Assembly (NCBI GenBank): GCA_945900785.1
Contig: CAMDJM010000006.1
Span: forward strand, 1-64,000
Reading direction: 5' to 3'
Length of the DNA: 64,000 nt
Source: Akkermansia muciniphila
GTDB taxonomy: Bacteria > Verrucomicrobiota > Verrucomicrobiia > Verrucomicrobiales > V1-33
Below are positions 62,572-64,000 of this stretch, one piece after another; within the stretch, counting starts at the first letter, position 1; every line of letters starts with the position of its first letter. The notes below the pieces were generated by a model. The model did not search any database. It saw nothing but the letters and a program-made list of their open reading frames with translations, and was not told the origin of the DNA. The position numbers and the translations under genes were made by a program.

Positions 62572-62645
62572 TTTCCAAAAAAATCATTGAGCCTGGACTT
62601 GCAAGGAAGTTAATATGTCTTAAGTATTACTACCAGTTTTCTGCC

Positions 62646-63464
62646 ATGCACCTTCCGTCTCCTCCAGCCTCCCCGCTGACTCTCCAGCAACGCCTCCGGG
62701 ATCCCCTCCTGCAGGTTTGGTTGATGGCGGGAATGTCCGTGCTGCTGGTAATCATCGGTCATCTTCGCGCAATCCATGCTATAGGCGAGGGAAAAAATGC
62801 GTCCAATCCCAGCCCCCTGCGGATCCTCGTCGCTGGAGTCGCGGTGTCCTGGAGCGATGAAGACGCGCCCACCCACCGCGAAAAGCGCCGCCCTGTGCTG
62901 GTGCTGAAGACGCCCGCCCCTGCCACCCGCGCGGTGGCCCGGTTCCAGCCCGCCCCCCCGTTGAATCTCGCGCCGCTCATGCAGGACGCGGCGGCCCGGC
63001 CGCTTGCTTTCATCACCCGCCCCCTGCGCGAATCCCTGACGGCTGCCGCCACGGCCCCGGCACCACTCACTGTTCAAATTAACTGGAGTGGAGCCAACCG
63101 GGGCAATGCCGCGCTGATTTCCCTGCAATCTCCGCCCTCCTCCGCTCCTGCCGCCCGTTTTGTGATCGGTAATGGCTCCCGCTCCCGCGATGGCCAAATC
63201 ACTTGGATCACCCCGGGGCCAAACCTCACTTCCGGCCTGGTTCAGATCACCCTGATCGGTCAATCCCGCCAGCCTACCCCAGCCCAGTCCGCAGCTCTGG
63301 GAGAACTGCTCAATCTGCTGGAAGCCCTCAGTGGCCATCCCATCCAGTCCGGGAGCGGAGCCGCTCCCGCCAGCCCCTCCTTCGCCCTATCCCCATTCGG
63401 CCCCACCCTTCCTCCAACCCACCAGGGTCCTGACAAGCCTGGACGCCCTTTCCGGTTCGCGTGA
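62646..63464 (+). CDS. Membrane-anchored Pro/Ala-rich hypothetical protein
   Basis: 272 residues. One N-terminal membrane helix (about 24-41, VWLMAGMSVLLVIIGHL), then a long Pro/Ala/Arg-rich extracytoplasmic part (PVLVLKTPAPATRAVARFQP) with a small beta segment near residues 140-215. No family is recognised. Its stop overlaps the trmB start as GTGA, so it is coupled to a tRNA modification gene. Confidence 0.65.
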   Translation: MHLPSPPASPLTLQQRLRDPLLQVWLMAGMSVLLVIIGHLRAIHAIGEGKNASNPSPLRILVAGVAVSWSDEDAPTHREKRRPVLVLKTPAPATRAVARFQPAPPLNLAPLMQDAAARPLAFITRPLRESLTAAATAPAPLTVQINWSGANRGNAALISLQSPPSSAPAARFVIGNGSRSRDGQITWITPGPNLTSGLVQITLIGQSRQPTPAQSAALGELLNLLEALSGHPIQSGSGAAPASPSFALSPFGPTLPPTHQGPDKPGRPFRFA

Positions 63465-64000
63465 TCACCCCCGGCATGGTCGAAGTCCTTCCAGCCAACT
63501 ACTTTGCTGAGCTGGACCCCGGCTCCCTTTTTCCTGACTCCCGGCATCCGCTTGAGCTGGACGTGGGCTGCGGGGATGGCACCTTCCTCCAGCGCATGGC
63601 GGCGCACTATCCGGAGCGGAACTTCCTCGGCATAGAACGCCTCTCAGGCCGCATCCGCCGCATCTGCCGCCTCGCCGCTTCGCAACAACTGAGCAACGTC
63701 CGCGTCATTCATCTGGAAAGCGCCTACACCCTCTCATGGCTGCTCCCCGCCGGCTGTGCCAGCCGCATTCATCTGCTATTCCCCGATCCCTGGCCGAAAA
63801 AACGCCACGCGTTCCACCGCTTCGTCGCGCCGGATAACCTCCAGGGCATCCACCGCGCCCTCGCCCCGGGGGCGGATTTTCTCTTTAAAACCGACCACGA
63901 AGATTACTACACGGAAGCTACCGGTGTCGTCGACCTCTCTCCGCACTTCACCCGCCTGCCCTGGATTCCTGATAGTGAATTCTATCCGGTCACCGACTTC
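63461..64000 (+). CDS. trmB: tRNA (guanine-N7-)-methyltransferase, truncated by the window end
   Basis: The first 180 codons are in the window. The SAM site is LELDVGCGDGTFLQRMAAHY; NFLGIERLSGRI and LLFPDPWPKKRHAFHRFV are the TrmB-specific blocks, the latter with the catalytic Asp. It methylates G46 in the tRNA variable loop. Start GTG at 63461 overlaps the upstream stop; the ATG at 63476 is an alternative. The complete gene ends beyond the window. Confidence 0.95.
   Translation, partial: MITPGMVEVLPANYFAELDPGSLFPDSRHPLELDVGCGDGTFLQRMAAHYPERNFLGIERLSGRIRRICRLAASQQLSNVRVIHLESAYTLSWLLPAGCASRIHLLFPDPWPKKRHAFHRFVAPDNLQGIHRALAPGADFLFKTDHEDYYTEATGVVDLSPHFTRLPWIPDSEFYPVTDF

Overview
The window looks like a chromosome segment of a GC-rich member of the Verrucomicrobiota. 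The case rests on the gene content: planctomycete-type cytochrome c proteins (DUF1592/DUF1588 and PSD1/DUF1549/DUF1553), a DUF1552 protein, formylglycine sulfatases, double DUF1080 proteins, PEP-CTERM and autotransporter-type surface proteins, delta-60 and DKNYY repeat proteins, and a MurC-MurB fusion. Assignment to the phylum is inference; no rRNA gene is present. Many starts are GTG, and Shine-Dalgarno sequences are weak.

Layout. 1-266: end of an ISL3-type transposase that lacks its zinc-binding cysteines. 324-2638 (minus): trpB and a small HTH/membrane-protein pair. 2989-6884 (plus): cytochrome c DUF1592 protein and its Tat-type DUF1552 partner. 6885-7978: no gene, but several strong hairpins and a long inverted repeat. 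7979-10310 (plus): an array of fourteen tRNA genes (Tyr, Asn, Pro, Phe, His, Cys, Met, Trp, Ile, Leu, Ser, Glu, Pro, Lys), interrupted by a GNAT acetyltransferase gene and followed by an HNH nuclease gene. 11484-14533: peptidoglycan-binding lipoprotein-like protein and murC-murB. 15453-23445: a signalling and surface-protein locus with two LuxR-type response regulators, a NarX-like kinase with discoidin-like sensor domains, a BNR_4 protein, a PEP-CTERM protein and four copies of a CACGATCGTG palindrome. 23471-34690: MOSC protein, thioredoxin-SHD1 fusion, delta-60 remnant, two sulfatases, an autotransporter-type PEP-CTERM protein with a second kinase/regulator pair, and a C39-like peptidase. 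34697-46xxx: PSD1 cytochrome, sugar isomerase, exported proteins, DUF1080 protein. 45856-64000: mainly housekeeping genes (GT81-like glycosyltransferase, pth, rpsF, ssb, homoserine dehydrogenase, desaturase, ABC exporter, M50 protease, HAD phosphatase, MGDG-type glycosyltransferase, trmB).

The most striking part is the tRNA array. Its members have good acceptor and anticodon stems and sensible identity features (His G-1:C73, Cys U73, long variable arm in Ser and Tyr). Yet twelve of fourteen carry G instead of U at T-loop position 55, and ten of these carry A instead of G at D-loop position 18. The two remaining cases that can be aligned with a non-U55 base form Watson-Crick combinations (G18-C55 in Asn, C18-G55 in Cys), and only tRNA-Met is canonical (G18-U55). 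G19 and C56 are kept. This is a coordinated replacement of the universal G18-pseudouridine55 elbow contact. Two members also have C33 in place of U33, the Leu(UAA) member lacks the long variable arm, and Tyr appears to lack most of the D-arm. A specialised, mobile or defence-related tRNA set is a plausible reading, but the function is unknown.

A second regional signal is the CACGATCGTG palindrome in front of the BNR_4 gene, the 468-residue surface protein, the response regulator/PEP-CTERM pair and the kinase/second regulator pair. This suggests one regulon for sensing and using a polysaccharide-type ligand.
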